From a bacterium SCSIO 12696 (GTDB lineage: Bacteria; Pseudomonadota; Gammaproteobacteria; Pseudomonadales; Porticoccaceae), in assembly GCA_024397955.1 (NCBI GenBank), contig CP073744.1, positions 1,054,001-1,118,000 of the forward strand: DNA of 64,000 nt. The letters are read 5' to 3'. Positions within the stretch are counted from its first letter, which is position 1. Each line of letters opens with the position of its first letter. This document shows, in pieces, positions 26,178-35,943 of the stretch. The notes beneath the pieces were generated by a model. It searched no databases, was not told the DNA's origin, and saw only the letters and a list, made by a program, of their open reading frames with translations. The translations under genes and the position numbers were made by a program.

Positions 26178-27070
26178 AGAGAATTAGCCCCATTTCTATA
26201 CGCACTTTTTTTTCCTTATGGCTGCTGATGCTATCGACGCTTAGTGTCGGGCAACAAGATATCCGCTGCGCTTCTTTCCAATGGGTAACTGACACTGATG
26301 GCGGCGAAAAAGCGGCCATGGTGGTCAGTGCCGTTATCAACGGCAAAGCCGTGGCCATGCAATTTGACACCGGCTCCGACGTCAGTGTGCTCTATGGTCA
26401 ACAGCAAGCAGCGTCTTTGGGGCTAGCCGTTGTTGAACGGCCTGGCGACCGTATGATTGCTGAAGGTCACCTGGCTATCGGTGAGATGGATTTTCTCAGG
26501 CAGGCTTTACACATTGTCGATTACCCACCAGCCCAGGTAGCAGGCCGCATTGGCATGCGTACTCTGTTGGGCAATATTGTACAAATCGATTACCCCAGCC
26601 AACAGATATGCCTGTTGAGTAAGGCGCAATATCACTTGTCACGCAATCGTATTCGCCAAGTACAGGCGCATATCCGCAGCAGCAAGTTGTTTATAAACAC
26701 AGAATTTAACGGTAACCAAGAGCAGCAGTTATTCTTTGATACCGGTGCCAGTTTGTATGCCCTGCTCACTGACAAACCCCACTGGCAACAGCTAACCGGC
26801 CGCCAAGGCAACGAAAAAAGTAATCTGACCATAGAGGGTTGGGCCAATGACCAAGTGGTTACCACAATAGGTGCGCCGTTAAAGGGAGGTCTTTTGCTTG
26901 GCGGCTTGGAAGTTGAAAGCCTGCACGCTCACTACATTCGTGAAAGACCCAACTACTTTGCCAATTTGCCTTTGGAAGCAGATGGCTTACTGGGCAATGC
27001 TTTGTTTTTCGATAAAAAAATCATTCTTGATCTGCGAAACAAGCGTACCTGGTTTGGCATTTTTAAATAA
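26159..27070 (+). CDS. Exported retropepsin-like protein with two DTG motifs
   Basis: 303 residues with an N-terminal hydrophobic segment (about 15-30, possible signal peptide). Two aspartic-protease motifs are visible: QFDTGSDVSVLYG (DTG at 70-72) and FFDTGASLYALL (DTG at 194-196), about 124 residues apart. Bacterial retropepsin-like proteins usually carry one lobe and act as dimers; here two lobes are in tandem, as in pepsin. The start overlaps the VOC gene and is the first in-frame ATG, but a later start is possible. Peptidase activity is inferred only. Confidence 0.75.
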   Translation: MATRPLKRISPISIRTFFSLWLLMLSTLSVGQQDIRCASFQWVTDTDGGEKAAMVVSAVINGKAVAMQFDTGSDVSVLYGQQQAASLGLAVVERPGDRMIAEGHLAIGEMDFLRQALHIVDYPPAQVAGRIGMRTLLGNIVQIDYPSQQICLLSKAQYHLSRNRIRQVQAHIRSSKLFINTEFNGNQEQQLFFDTGASLYALLTDKPHWQQLTGRQGNEKSNLTIEGWANDQVVTTIGAPLKGGLLLGGLEVESLHAHYIRERPNYFANLPLEADGLLGNALFFDKKIILDLRNKRTWFGIFK

Positions 27071-27080
27071 TCACAGACCA

Positions 27081-27968
27081 TTAAGAACAATTGTAGTGCA
27101 ACAGTTTTAACCCCTTTCGGCGGTCGGCCTCAGGAAACTCCGGATGCTCGGCCAAACGCTCCACAAATACTAGCTGGGGCAATTGTTCCGCAAACGCAGT
27201 CTTTAGAAAATCGTCACTGAGATTGGGATCATTCAAGCAGGCCAGTACGTGAGTACCCTTGGACAGAACCCTTGGTAAGTGACGCAGTAAACGGGGATAG
27301 TCCTTTTCCGCCACAAAACTGCCCTTTTGAAAACTCGGCGGGTCTACAACCACCCAGTCGTAAGGGCCGTTAGCTGCCAGCTTTTTCCAGCTTTTAAAGA
27401 CGTCCATTTTCAGGAAGCGACCACCAGACAAACTATTGAGTTGATGATTGCGCTGGCCAATGGTCAGCGCATTGCGGCTCATATCCACATTAATGACTTC
27501 ACTGGCGCCATTGGCCAGTGCCACACAGGAAAGCGCGCAGGTATAGGCAAACAGGTTAAGGCCTTTTTTCCCGGAGCCGACACCTCGGCAATGATTTTCC
27601 AGCCACTGGCGCCCCGGTTCCATATCCACGAAGTAACCCAAATTTTGGCGCTCACCCAATTCCAGCTCAAAACGCAAACCGTCGCGATTGGCGTAAAACG
27701 GTGGTTGTGATGGCTCTGTCAGCCACTCATTGCGAACCGGTTTGCAGTAGCGATGCTGTACAAAAACCGGAGCAGAAAGCGCTAATAGTTGTTTGCCTAA
27801 TTGTTCAAAAACACTGGGCCCTGGGTCTTTATAAAGTGTGGCCACCAGCACTGGCGGGTGCCAGTCTATGGTCAACCAGTCAAATCCGGGAAAACACTGG
27901 CCTCGGCCGTGAAACAGGCGGCGGCTGTGCTTTTGTTCCGGATCAAAGGGTGTAGTGAGCGGGATCAC
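27081..27968 (-). CDS. Class I SAM-dependent methyltransferase, RlmI/COG1092-like
   Basis: 295 residues. SAM-binding motif I is NLFAYTCALSCVALANGA (about 137-154), the acidic motif II VINVDMSRNAL, and the catalytic loop DWVVVDPPSFQKG (about 204-216). This layout matches the C-terminal domain of 23S rRNA cytosine-C5 methyltransferases (RlmI family); the N-terminal PUA domain of RlmI is absent. The RNA target is therefore uncertain. Its stop faces the protease gene with a 10-bp gap, and its start overlaps the HD-GYP gene by 4 bp. Confidence 0.8.
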   Translation of the reverse strand: MIPLTTPFDPEQKHSRRLFHGRGQCFPGFDWLTIDWHPPVLVATLYKDPGPSVFEQLGKQLLALSAPVFVQHRYCKPVRNEWLTEPSQPPFYANRDGLRFELELGERQNLGYFVDMEPGRQWLENHCRGVGSGKKGLNLFAYTCALSCVALANGASEVINVDMSRNALTIGQRNHQLNSLSGGRFLKMDVFKSWKKLAANGPYDWVVVDPPSFQKGSFVAEKDYPRLLRHLPRVLSKGTHVLACLNDPNLSDDFLKTAFAEQLPQLVFVERLAEHPEFPEADRRKGLKLLHYNCS

Positions 27969-29314
27969 TGGGAATCGTCTTCTACCTGCTGGCGCAGCAT
28001 CATTCGCACCGGATAATCCTCCAGCTGAATGCCTTGGTCGCCATTTTTTAACACCCGGCGCACCAGGTAGCTGCCGCCCAGGTCGCCGTTTTCGGTGTCC
28101 AGCAAATCCACTTTGTAGGGCTCAACCGTTTCACCATTATCGCGAATAACCTGTACCACAGGCAGGTGGCGTTTGTTGTGCTTCGAGTGCAACACAATGC
28201 CCACCAGACCATTGTGCAACTGCACAATGGTGCCTGCCGGGTAAGGGCCAATCAGGCTGATAAACTCCAACGCCAATTCCGGGTCAAACTGGCTATTGCG
28301 GCAACGGTAAATTTCACGCAACGCTTCCAGAGTGGATTTGGCCCGGGTGTAACAGCGGTCGCTGGTCATGGCATCAAAAGCATCCACAATGGCAATAATG
28401 CGAGAGTATTCGGTCAATTCATGGGCCCGTACTCGCCGCGGATAACCTTTGCCGTCCATCTGTTCGTGGTGGCTAAACGCCGCATCGATGGCGTATTCAC
28501 CCACATCGCCACTTTGGCGTAACAAGTCCCTCCCCACTGTGGTGTGCGATTTCATGATGTCGAATTCCCGCTCATCCAACTTGCCCGGTTTGTCGAGGAT
28601 TTCATCGGGAATTTTGACTTTACCCACATCGTGCAACAGGCCGCACATACCCAGCTTTTCCAGTTCTTTTTCCGGCAATCGCAGGTGGCGCCCGAAAGCA
28701 ATGGCCAGAATACACACATTCAGGCAGTGCTCTGCGGTGTACTCGTTCATGTGTTTGATTTTGCTCATCCAACCCAAGGCAGCCGGATTGCGCAGCACAC
28801 TGTCGACACACAGTTTTACCGTCGATCGTGCCGCACTGGTATCCACCATATTGCACAGGCGAACCTGATCGAGAATATTGCCAACGTTTTGCCGGGCTTC
28901 CTGATACAACTCCCGGGCGGTTTGGTGCTCCTGCTCTGCAGGCACGGTGGAGTTGTAGGTAGGCCGGGTGGTGAGGGTATTCACCAGGGAGTTGGCATCG
29001 CGGGAAACGTAATTGGCAGAGGTGGACTTAACCGTACTGCTGATACCGGAACGGGGCTTGGCTTTGGGCTGGGCAACGCCTTTGAATGGCGTATTTTTAC
29101 CACCCCAGTTGCGACCGCCCTTCTCCACATACACATAATCACAGTACTCAGAGAGTTTACGCATTTCGGACGGGTGCTGAATCACAAAGCCCTGCAACAA
29201 AAAAGGCGTTTCCAGCCAGGGACGATCGAGCTCAGCCACAAACATGCCAATCTTTAGCTGCGATACCGACACCTGAATCAGGTTGTCCTGGCTGAGAAAA
29301 GGGTTTTTGCTCAT
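27965..29314 (-). CDS. HD-GYP domain phosphodiesterase with DUF3391 N-terminus
   Basis: 449 residues. An N-terminal DUF3391 module (about 10-95, VSQLKIGMFVAELDRPWLETPF) is followed by an HD-GYP domain (about 175-370) with LLHDVGKVKIPDEIL and HHEQMDGKGYP, the metal-binding and GYP motifs. Such proteins hydrolyse cyclic di-GMP, promoting motility over biofilm. All catalytic signatures look intact. The C-terminal 60 residues form a beta-rich region. It overlaps the methyltransferase gene by 4 bp. Confidence 0.92.
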   Translation of the reverse strand: MSKNPFLSQDNLIQVSVSQLKIGMFVAELDRPWLETPFLLQGFVIQHPSEMRKLSEYCDYVYVEKGGRNWGGKNTPFKGVAQPKAKPRSGISSTVKSTSANYVSRDANSLVNTLTTRPTYNSTVPAEQEHQTARELYQEARQNVGNILDQVRLCNMVDTSAARSTVKLCVDSVLRNPAALGWMSKIKHMNEYTAEHCLNVCILAIAFGRHLRLPEKELEKLGMCGLLHDVGKVKIPDEILDKPGKLDEREFDIMKSHTTVGRDLLRQSGDVGEYAIDAAFSHHEQMDGKGYPRRVRAHELTEYSRIIAIVDAFDAMTSDRCYTRAKSTLEALREIYRCRNSQFDPELALEFISLIGPYPAGTIVQLHNGLVGIVLHSKHNKRHLPVVQVIRDNGETVEPYKVDLLDTENGDLGGSYLVRRVLKNGDQGIQLEDYPVRMMLRQQVEDDSQ

Positions 29315-29384
29315 TGGGAAAGTAAAAGAAAAATGGTCAATGTTGTAAAGGCAGCGTGACAGCGAGTATTAACCGGCTATCGGC

Positions 29385-29981
29385 CTAGCTCAGCAGTTGA
29401 TTCACCGTTTTTTGCAGGTCTGGCAGCAGATCCGACTCAAACCAGGGGTTCTTTGCCATCCATCGACGGTTGCGAGGCGACGGGTGCACCAAAGGCCACA
29501 GGCCCGGTTTTGCCTGTCGTAGCTGACGCCAGTTGGACACTCGTTCAGTCAAGTTTCGATAGCCGTCTTTGCCGCAATACCGGGCTTGGGCGTAATTGCC
29601 AATCAGCAGGGTTAGCTGTATGTCCGGCATGTAACTCAACAGGCGCTGGTGCCATTGAGGGGCACATTCTTTTCTCGGCGGCAAATCCCCGGATTTACCG
29701 GTACCTGGATAGCAAAACCCCATCGGCATAATAGCGATACGCGGGTCACTGTAAAACTGCTCGCGGTCTACCCCCAGCCAGCGGCGCAAGTTATCACCAC
29801 TGGGGTCATTCCACGGAATGCCAGTATTGTGTACACGAGTGCCCGGCGCCTGACCAATAATTAAAATGCGAGCCGGTGCGGCTATTTGCACCACCGGATT
29901 AGGCCCCAGCGGTAAGTCCGCACACAGGTTGCACTGTTTCACCTCGGTGAGTACATCAACCAGGGGTATGGTGTTTGTCAT
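29385..29981 (-). CDS. Uracil-DNA glycosylase superfamily protein
   Basis: 198 residues. The [20 protein letters not shown] motif (about 49-68) is the water-activating/uracil-binding motif and VHPSPRN (about 163-169) the late histidine motif of the UDG superfamily (family 4-like). The family-4 iron-sulphur cysteine set is not complete, since only C15 and C18 plus two others are scattered. So this is probably a related, uncharacterised group. ATG 29981 gives the natural N-terminus. It diverges from gcvP across an 86-bp gap. Confidence 0.75.
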   Translation of the reverse strand: MTNTIPLVDVLTEVKQCNLCADLPLGPNPVVQIAAPARILIIGQAPGTRVHNTGIPWNDPSGDNLRRWLGVDREQFYSDPRIAIMPMGFCYPGTGKSGDLPPRKECAPQWHQRLLSYMPDIQLTLLIGNYAQARYCGKDGYRNLTERVSNWRQLRQAKPGLWPLVHPSPRNRRWMAKNPWFESDLLPDLQKTVNQLLS

Positions 29982-30006
29982 GGTTCGATCCCAGGGCTGT
30001 ATTTGG

Positions 30007-30014
30007 TATAAAAT
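30007..30014 (+). promoter_or_regulatory. Candidate extended -10 promoter for gcvP
   Basis: TGGTATAAAAT is an extended -10 about 54 bp before the gcvP start, followed by GCGCGCC. No good -35 is seen. A small hairpin (CTGCCA/TGGCAG, 30026-30041) lies in the leader. I looked for glycine-riboswitch features and found none. Confidence 0.35.
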
Positions 30015-30067
30015 GCGCGCCTTTGCTGCCACTCTTGGCAGTGTCCCTAATCGTTGAGAACCTAGCA

Positions 30068-32914
30068 ATGCAACACGACCACTTCGGCCGCCGTCACATC
30101 GGACCCAGTAGCGAGCAAACCAACGCCATGTTGGCAGAACTGGGGCTGTCTTCGCTGGATGAACTGATTCGCCAAACGGTACCCGCCAACATCCTCAACC
30201 GTGAAGACCTGTCATTGGAGAGAGGCCTTACCGAGCAGCAGGCGCTGGCGGAGATCAAGTCCATCGCCAGTAAAAATCAGGTGTTTACTTCACTGATTGG
30301 CACCGGTTATTACGACACCATTGTACCCCCAGTGGTTCTGCGCAATGTGTTGGAAAATCCCGGCTGGTACACCGCCTACACCCCCTACCAGCCAGAGATA
30401 TCCCAGGGCCGCCTGGAGGCATTGCTCAACTACCAGCAAATGATTATGGATTTGACCGGCATGGAAATCGCCAACGCCTCACTGCTGGACGAAGGTACAG
30501 CGGCGGCCGAAGCCATGGCGATGGCCAAACGCCACCTGCGCAAAAACAAAAGCGTGCGGTTTTTCATCGACGCCGACTGTCACCCACAAACCATTGCCGT
30601 GGTGAAAACCCGTGCCGAGCACTTTGGCTGGGAAGTGTTACTGGGTGATCCGCAAACAGACCTCGAAGCAGAGGATATCTTCGGCGCTCTGCTGCAGTAC
30701 CCCACCAGTACTGGCAAAGTGATTGACCTGACTCCCATTATCGACAGCATTCACGCCAAAGGCGCTATGGCGGCAGTAGCTGGCGACCTGATGAGCATGG
30801 TGCTGATGAAGCCCGCTGGTGAAATGGGGGCAGACATTGTGGTGGGCTCCAACCAGCGCTTTGGGGTACCCATGGGCTTCGGTGGCCCCCACGCTGGCTT
30901 TTTTGCCTTCCGTGACGAATATAAGCGCGCCTCCCCTGGGCGCATTATCGGTGTGTCGGTAGACAGCCACGGCAAACCGGCACTGCGTATGGCTATGCAA
31001 ACCCGCGAACAGCACATTCGCCGGGAAAAGGCCAACTCCAACGTCTGTACGGCCCAGGCGCTGTTGGCGATCATGTCCCAATTCTACGCCGCTTATCATG
31101 GCCCGGAGGGGCTGAAAGCCATTGCCAATCAGATTTACGACCTCACCAATCGACTCGCTTCGGGCTTGCAGCAACAGGGCTTTACTCTGCGCCACAACAC
31201 CTGGTTCGACACCCTGACCGTTGAAGTCGGTGAGCAACAGAGTCAGATTATTGAAAAAGCCCTGAGCCAGCGTATTAACCTGCGCCCGGTGGGTGCCAAT
31301 GCTATTGCCATCAGCCTGGACGAGAAAAGCACCGAAGCATTGATTGCTTCATTGCTCGGCATTTTTGGTGGCGAAGGCGACTCTGCCCTTGAACAAGCTG
31401 CATCGGGTATTCCAACGGAATTGCTGCGTACCAGTGAGTTTCTGACCCACGCCGTGTTTAACAACTACCACAGCGAAACCGAAATGATGCGTTACATGCA
31501 TCGCCTGGAAGCCAAAGACATCGCCTTAAACCTGTCGATGATTCCGCTGGGTTCGTGCACCATGAAGCTCAACGCTGCCGCAGAGATGATTCCCGTTACC
31601 TGGCCAGAGTTTGGCGACATCCACCCCTTTGCCCCCATGGATCAGGCAGCCGGCTACCAGGAACTATTTGAAGGCTTGCAACAGCAGCTGGTGGCCTGTA
31701 CCGGCTATGACGCGGTTTCCTTGCAACCCAATGCGGGTTCCCAGGGGGAATACGCCGGCTTGGTGGCCATTAAAAAATACCACCAGAGCCGCGGCGAGCA
31801 CGACCGCAACATCTGCCTGATTCCCAGCTCTGCCCATGGCACCAACCCGGCATCAGCACACATGGCGGGCATGAAAGTGGTGGTGGTCAAGTGCGACGAT
31901 AGCGGCAACGTGGACATGGCCGACCTGCAAACCAAGTGCGAGCAACACAGCCAGCAGCTGGCGGCAATTATGATTACTTACCCCTCTACCCATGGGGTAT
32001 TCGAGGAATCTGTTACCGACATCTGCGATCTGATTCACCACCACGGCGGCCAGGTATACGTTGACGGTGCCAATATGAACGCCCTGGTGGGCCTGGCAGG
32101 CCCTGGCACCTTTGGTGGCGACGTATCTCACCTCAACCTGCACAAAACTTTCTGTATTCCCCACGGCGGTGGCGGCCCGGGCATGGGGCCCATTGGCGTT
32201 GGCAAGCATCTGGAGCCATTCCTGCCCGCTCACCCTCTACAGAATGTGCCGGGTACCGATATGGCGAACGGCACTATTTCTGCCGCTCCCTGGGGCTCGG
32301 CCTCGATCCTGCCTATCAGCTGGATGTACATTCGCATGATGGGCCGCGGCGGTATGCGCACCGCCACCGAAGTGGCTATTCTCAACGCTAACTACGTGGC
32401 CAAAAAGCTCAGCGACCACTACCCAGTGCTGTACACCGGCGCCAACGGTTTTATCGCTCACGAGTGCATCATCGATATTCGCCCCTTAAAAGAAGCCAGT
32501 GGTATTTCAGAAGAAGACATCGCCAAGCGCCTGATGGACTTTGGTTTCCACGCTCCGACTATGTCGTTCCCGGTGGCAGGCACACTGATGATCGAACCCA
32601 CCGAATCCGAATCCAAAGCCGAGCTGGATCGTTTTATCGAGGCGATGGTAACCATTCGCAATGAAATCACCAAAGTGCAGAACGGCGACTGGCCTCTGGA
32701 CAACAACCCGTTGGTAAACGCCCCCCACACCATGGACGATGTACTGAACAGCGATTGGGACAGGGCTTACTGTCGGGAAACTGCGGTGCGACCAGTAAGC
32801 TGGCTGAAAGACCACAAGTACTGGCCAACGGTAAATCGCATCGATAACGTGCACGGGGATCGCAATTTGATCTGCAGTTGCCCAAGCACGTCTAGCTACG
32901 CGGAAGAGGTGTAA
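30068..32914 (+). CDS. gcvP: Glycine dehydrogenase (decarboxylating), P-protein
   Basis: 948 residues, normal for the fused alpha-beta P-protein. It decarboxylates glycine with PLP and passes the aminomethyl group to the H-protein lipoamide. The N-terminal half has FGRRHIGPS and the inactive PLP fold; the C-terminal half has [21 protein letters not shown] with the PLP lysine. MQHDHFG at 30068 is preferred to an upstream start that would overlap the divergent gene. Partner genes gcvT and gcvH are not nearby, so the complex is encoded at more than one locus. Confidence 0.97.
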   Translation: MQHDHFGRRHIGPSSEQTNAMLAELGLSSLDELIRQTVPANILNREDLSLERGLTEQQALAEIKSIASKNQVFTSLIGTGYYDTIVPPVVLRNVLENPGWYTAYTPYQPEISQGRLEALLNYQQMIMDLTGMEIANASLLDEGTAAAEAMAMAKRHLRKNKSVRFFIDADCHPQTIAVVKTRAEHFGWEVLLGDPQTDLEAEDIFGALLQYPTSTGKVIDLTPIIDSIHAKGAMAAVAGDLMSMVLMKPAGEMGADIVVGSNQRFGVPMGFGGPHAGFFAFRDEYKRASPGRIIGVSVDSHGKPALRMAMQTREQHIRREKANSNVCTAQALLAIMSQFYAAYHGPEGLKAIANQIYDLTNRLASGLQQQGFTLRHNTWFDTLTVEVGEQQSQIIEKALSQRINLRPVGANAIAISLDEKSTEALIASLLGIFGGEGDSALEQAASGIPTELLRTSEFLTHAVFNNYHSETEMMRYMHRLEAKDIALNLSMIPLGSCTMKLNAAAEMIPVTWPEFGDIHPFAPMDQAAGYQELFEGLQQQLVACTGYDAVSLQPNAGSQGEYAGLVAIKKYHQSRGEHDRNICLIPSSAHGTNPASAHMAGMKVVVVKCDDSGNVDMADLQTKCEQHSQQLAAIMITYPSTHGVFEESVTDICDLIHHHGGQVYVDGANMNALVGLAGPGTFGGDVSHLNLHKTFCIPHGGGGPGMGPIGVGKHLEPFLPAHPLQNVPGTDMANGTISAAPWGSASILPISWMYIRMMGRGGMRTATEVAILNANYVAKKLSDHYPVLYTGANGFIAHECIIDIRPLKEASGISEEDIAKRLMDFGFHAPTMSFPVAGTLMIEPTESESKAELDRFIEAMVTIRNEITKVQNGDWPLDNNPLVNAPHTMDDVLNSDWDRAYCRETAVRPVSWLKDHKYWPTVNRIDNVHGDRNLICSCPSTSSYAEEV

Positions 32915-32955
32915 AGGGCATTTGGTTAAAGGGCCCAAAGGCCCTTAGCCGCCGG

Positions 32956-33972
32956 TTAGCTGGCATAGCCATTGGGGTTCTGTGACTGCCACCGCCAGGT
33001 ATCGGCAGTCATATCATCCAGAGTTCGGCTAGGCTGCCAGTTCAGCTCCTCAATGGCTTTGCTGGGGTCGGCCCAATATTCGGCAACGTCCCCCGGACGC
33101 CTTGGGCAAATTCGATAATTAATCGGCCGGCCACACGCCTTAGAAAAAGAATCTATCATTTGCAAAACGCTGCTGCCTTTTCCAGTACCCAAATTGTATA
33201 TGTGATAACCCGCTTGGCGACTTATACAGCGCAGAGCAGCAATATGGCCATCGGCCAAATCCACCACATGGATATAGTCACGCACGCCGGTGCCATCCAC
33301 TGTTGGGTAATCATCACCAAATACCGGTAACTCCTCCCGGCGACCCACCGCCACTTGGGAAATATAAGGCATCAGATTGTTGGGAATACCTTGGGGGTCT
33401 TCTCCCATGGTTCCGGAAATATGCGCTCCCACCGGATTAAAATAGCGTAAAACAATGATGCTCCACTCCGGCTCTGCCTGCTGCAAGTCGCGCAAGCATT
33501 GTTCAACCATCAACTTGCTGGTGGCGTAAGGGTTGGTAGTAGCACCCACTGGGGCGGTTTCCAAAACAGGCACCGTTTGCGGATCGCCATAAACCGTCGC
33601 AGAAGAGCTGAATACCAATGTCTTGACGCCTGCACGCTTCATGGCATCCGCCAACACCAGAGAGCCGTTAACGTTGTTGTCGTAGTAAGCCAAGGGTTTT
33701 TCAACGGATTCACCCACCGCTTTTAAGCCCGCAAAGTGAATGACCGCATCAATTTGATGTTCGGCAAAGATTTGGTCGAGAATCGCCGCGTCACGAACAT
33801 CGCCCTTATAAAGCACCGGGCGCAGGCCTGTGATCGCCTCTATGCGATCAAGCACCACTGGGTGACTGTTACGGCCATTATCAAGAATTACTGGCTCCAT
33901 TCCCGCCTGGTGCATTTGTACGCAGGTATGGCTGCCAATATAGCCTAAACCTCCGGTTACAAGTACTTTCAT
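32956..33972 (-). CDS. galE: UDP-glucose 4-epimerase
   Basis: 338 residues, the same as E. coli GalE. NAD-binding TGGLGYIGSH (about 7-16) and the short-chain-dehydrogenase pair in NPYATSKLMVEQ (YxxxK) are present, as is the late motif GVRDYIHVVDLADGH. It interconverts UDP-glucose and UDP-galactose for cell-surface sugars. MKVLVTGG at 33972 is preferred; an extension to 34287 would run through the intergenic region. It is not in a gal operon. Confidence 0.96.
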   Translation of the reverse strand: MKVLVTGGLGYIGSHTCVQMHQAGMEPVILDNGRNSHPVVLDRIEAITGLRPVLYKGDVRDAAILDQIFAEHQIDAVIHFAGLKAVGESVEKPLAYYDNNVNGSLVLADAMKRAGVKTLVFSSSATVYGDPQTVPVLETAPVGATTNPYATSKLMVEQCLRDLQQAEPEWSIIVLRYFNPVGAHISGTMGEDPQGIPNNLMPYISQVAVGRREELPVFGDDYPTVDGTGVRDYIHVVDLADGHIAALRCISRQAGYHIYNLGTGKGSSVLQMIDSFSKACGRPINYRICPRRPGDVAEYWADPSKAIEELNWQPSRTLDDMTADTWRWQSQNPNGYAS

Positions 33973-34190
33973 GGATTGTCCCTTCGGATTGCAGATTGTC
34001 TCGATTCTACATCGACAAACACAAATAGTTAATATAGGTAAAGTTACGTTAAAGGCTTGTAGGTACTTATTTTTAAAGATTTTTTCAGAAAAACCGAAAA
34101 TTGCATCACGCCGCTGCCAGCGGTTAAAGTAAGCTCCGAGGTCAACACCATTCCCCCCAATAAGGCTGTTGGCTTCGAATGAGGAGGGAG

Positions 34191-34307
34191 ATGCGAATAA
34201 GCCCCCATTTATTCGCTGTTGTAGGGCTGTTCCTCTCGGGCATTTACCTGAATCGGGCCGTACAACTGACAACAGCCCCACTGGCAACAGTGGGGCTGTT
34301 TTATTAG
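34191..34307 (+). CDS. Possible 38-residue hydrophobic small protein overlapping a terminator hairpin
   Basis: In the 339-bp space between galE and the PHA-type gene, AGGAGGGAG immediately precedes an ATG opening 38 codons (MRISPHLFAVVGLFLSG...) with a single hydrophobic segment. The Shine-Dalgarno is strong but only about 3 nt from the ATG. The last 12 codons coincide with a strong hairpin (see 34270-34304), and the stop falls in its T-tract, which is odd for a gene. It may equally be a structured small RNA. The AGGAGGG also lies in a loop closed by GGCTT/AAGCC, a form that RsmA/CsrA can bind. Confidence 0.3.
   Translation: MRISPHLFAVVGLFLSGIYLNRAVQLTTAPLATVGLFY
34270..34304 (+). terminator. 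Strong intrinsic terminator, plus strand
   Basis: AACAGCCCCACTG pairs with CAGTGGGGCTGTT (13 bp) and is followed by TTATT. No annotated plus-strand gene precedes it, since galE points away. It therefore ends an unannotated plus-strand transcript, or on the other strand stops the PHA-type gene with a weaker T-tract. Confidence 0.75.
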
Positions 34308-34311
34308 GGCC

Positions 34312-34596
34312 TCACACCACCTGCTCCAAGTACTTATCCAAAGTGCGCTCCACTTCCGCTTCGACCATCGATGCGAAACCCGACATCAGAAAGCCCAGCT
34401 CCACAGTTACCTCTACTTTGTCTTCCCCCAACAACGCCTTCGCTGACGCACCAGATTGCTTGTAATGCAGCTCATTGCCCTGCCACTCAGCACTGCCGCC
34501 CAACTTGTCGGTCAGCTTGTTCGCCAATTGCTCACCGAGCTCTCTTAATTGACCATCATCAAGCTTATGGTCACGCTCTACGTACACAGTCGCCAT
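34312..34596 (-). CDS. Polyhydroxyalkanoic-acid-system family protein
   Basis: 94 residues matching the small PHA_gran_rgn family (Pfam PF09650, from memory). The family pattern of a short HxL-starting strand, WQGNELHYKQSG and VEVTVELGFLMSGFASMVEAEVE is visible. Members are often found near polyhydroxyalkanoate genes or alone; a regulatory or granule role is assumed, not shown. No PHA synthase is in the window. The gene is monocistronic with 260 bp of non-coding sequence ahead of it, in which I see no repeat or motif. Confidence 0.72.
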   Translation of the reverse strand: MATVYVERDHKLDDGQLRELGEQLANKLTDKLGGSAEWQGNELHYKQSGASAKALLGEDKVEVTVELGFLMSGFASMVEAEVERTLDKYLEQVV

Positions 34597-34856
34597 AACA
34601 TTCCTCTGGGCTGAAGCTGTAAAAAATCTTTCACTATTTCTTCATGGTTAAACCGACGAAACGGTGTTAGCATGAAATTAGGTACAGGTTCTCAGACGGT
34701 ATGAGGCCCTGTTTAATGGTCTACTCATTCAGACTCTGGTTTAAGCCAACGATGGGTATTATCACCGGTATGCAGTACAACTGCATCACAGTTTGTTACA
34801 AAGCGTTTGAAAGGGCGCCATGAAGTTATCTAGACTGAGGGAATAGGAGCTTATAT

Positions 34857-35354
34857 ATGGCAGACAGAAATTGTTTAATTCGTGTACTAAGGCATTGTTT
34901 CAGTGCACGCTTGTTGTGTCCGGCGGCGATTCTGGCTACCTTCGCCTGTGCCACCTCTGCCGATGACAGCCAGTTTCTGCCCAGTACCCTCAAACCCAGT
35001 CAAAGCAAGCATTCAACTGCTCACCCAGACCTCGACACCCTTTGCAATAAAGGTTTGGCGGAGCGCTCCCAGCAAATTCGCTCCAACGAGATGTCCGCCA
35101 CTCACCGGGCATTAAATTACGATTGGCTGGCATCTCACGCTGGCGAAGCACGCCAGTACCACAATGGCCGAGCTTTTGGGAAAATTGCCCAGAAGATGTT
35201 GCGCCAATACTGGGATCAAAAACGCCAACAACTGGGCGACAATGCACTGCTCGACGGTAACGGCAAAATTCAGCGTGAATTTCGCGGTATTGATTACGGC
35301 TTAACCACCTCCGGCGGCGGCCTCAATTTCGGCCTCAACTATACATTTCAATAG
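34857..35354 (+). CDS. Exported protein of unknown function
   Basis: 165 residues. A positively charged N-terminus and hydrophobic stretch (about 10-33, ending FACATSADD) give a signal peptide, though Cys-rich for one. The mature part has a hydrophilic helical region (about 60-120) and a Gly-rich C-terminus (DYGLTTSGGGLNFGLNYTFQ). The end resembles an outer-membrane beta-strand, though the final residue is Gln, not Phe. I recognise no family. ATG lies after AGGAGCTTAT. It is followed after 74 bp by the RDD gene. Confidence 0.6.
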   Translation: MADRNCLIRVLRHCFSARLLCPAAILATFACATSADDSQFLPSTLKPSQSKHSTAHPDLDTLCNKGLAERSQQIRSNEMSATHRALNYDWLASHAGEARQYHNGRAFGKIAQKMLRQYWDQKRQQLGDNALLDGNGKIQREFRGIDYGLTTSGGGLNFGLNYTFQ

Positions 35355-35428
35355 TGACGTTCAAGTAACGGCTTTCGGGCAACCACCACCCCTGCTAGAA
35401 TCCCGGCTCCTTTTCTGGAGCAAACCCT

Positions 35429-35896
35429 GTGACAACTGAACCATTTGCCTCCCTGCAAAGTGCCAGCGTATTTCGCCGCCTAAGCGCTCTGGTCTACGAT
35501 TTTCTGCTCATGCTCGCGATTGTGTTTATCTGCGGTGTGTTGACCGTCATTATCCAGTACCTGATTTACAGCCCAATACCAGAAGGCCAGCAAATGCCGC
35601 CACTGCCGTGGTTGCCTGTGGTGTTGGGCTTATGGCTTGCAAATGCCTATTATTTTGTTTACTGCTGGGGAAAACGCGGCCAAACCCTGGCCATGAAAGC
35701 CTGGCGACTGCGAGTGCAGCAGCTGGACGGTTCCCTGACTACCACCAAACAACGCTGGCTGCGTGCTGTTATTGCCCCATTATCACTGGCAAGTGTTGTC
35801 GGTTTACTGTGGCGGCTATGGGATAAAAATGGCGATTGCCTGCACGACAAACTGACCGGCACGCGGGTGGTGTTGTTACCTAAGGGAGTTAACTAA
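35429..35896 (+). CDS. RDD-family membrane protein
   Basis: 155 residues with three to four hydrophobic segments. It opens SASVFRRLSALVYDFLLM, the family's arginine-and-aspartate signature (R-D), and contains GQTLAMKAWRLRVQQLDG and LHDKLTGTRVV, all conserved in RDD proteins. Some RDD proteins act as Na+/H+ antiporters; most are uncharacterised. GTG start with GGAG about 9 nt upstream. Confidence 0.88.
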   Translation: MTTEPFASLQSASVFRRLSALVYDFLLMLAIVFICGVLTVIIQYLIYSPIPEGQQMPPLPWLPVVLGLWLANAYYFVYCWGKRGQTLAMKAWRLRVQQLDGSLTTTKQRWLRAVIAPLSLASVVGLLWRLWDKNGDCLHDKLTGTRVVLLPKGVN

Positions 35897-35943
35897 AAGC
35901 TGCGGGCTTCGAGCATCGGGCCCCGAGCAGTATGGTGAAGTCC

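Noticed and set aside
29982..30067. Possible glycine riboswitch before gcvP
   Set aside because: The 86-bp gap is too short for the tandem aptamer and lacks its conserved elements.
30638..31237. 199-codon frame antisense to gcvP
   Set aside because: Shadow of gcvP; no start signal or recognisable domain.
32930..32947. AAGGGCC/GGCCCTT hairpin between gcvP and galE as terminator
   Set aside because: No T-tract on either strand and a very short loop; could be a weak structure only.
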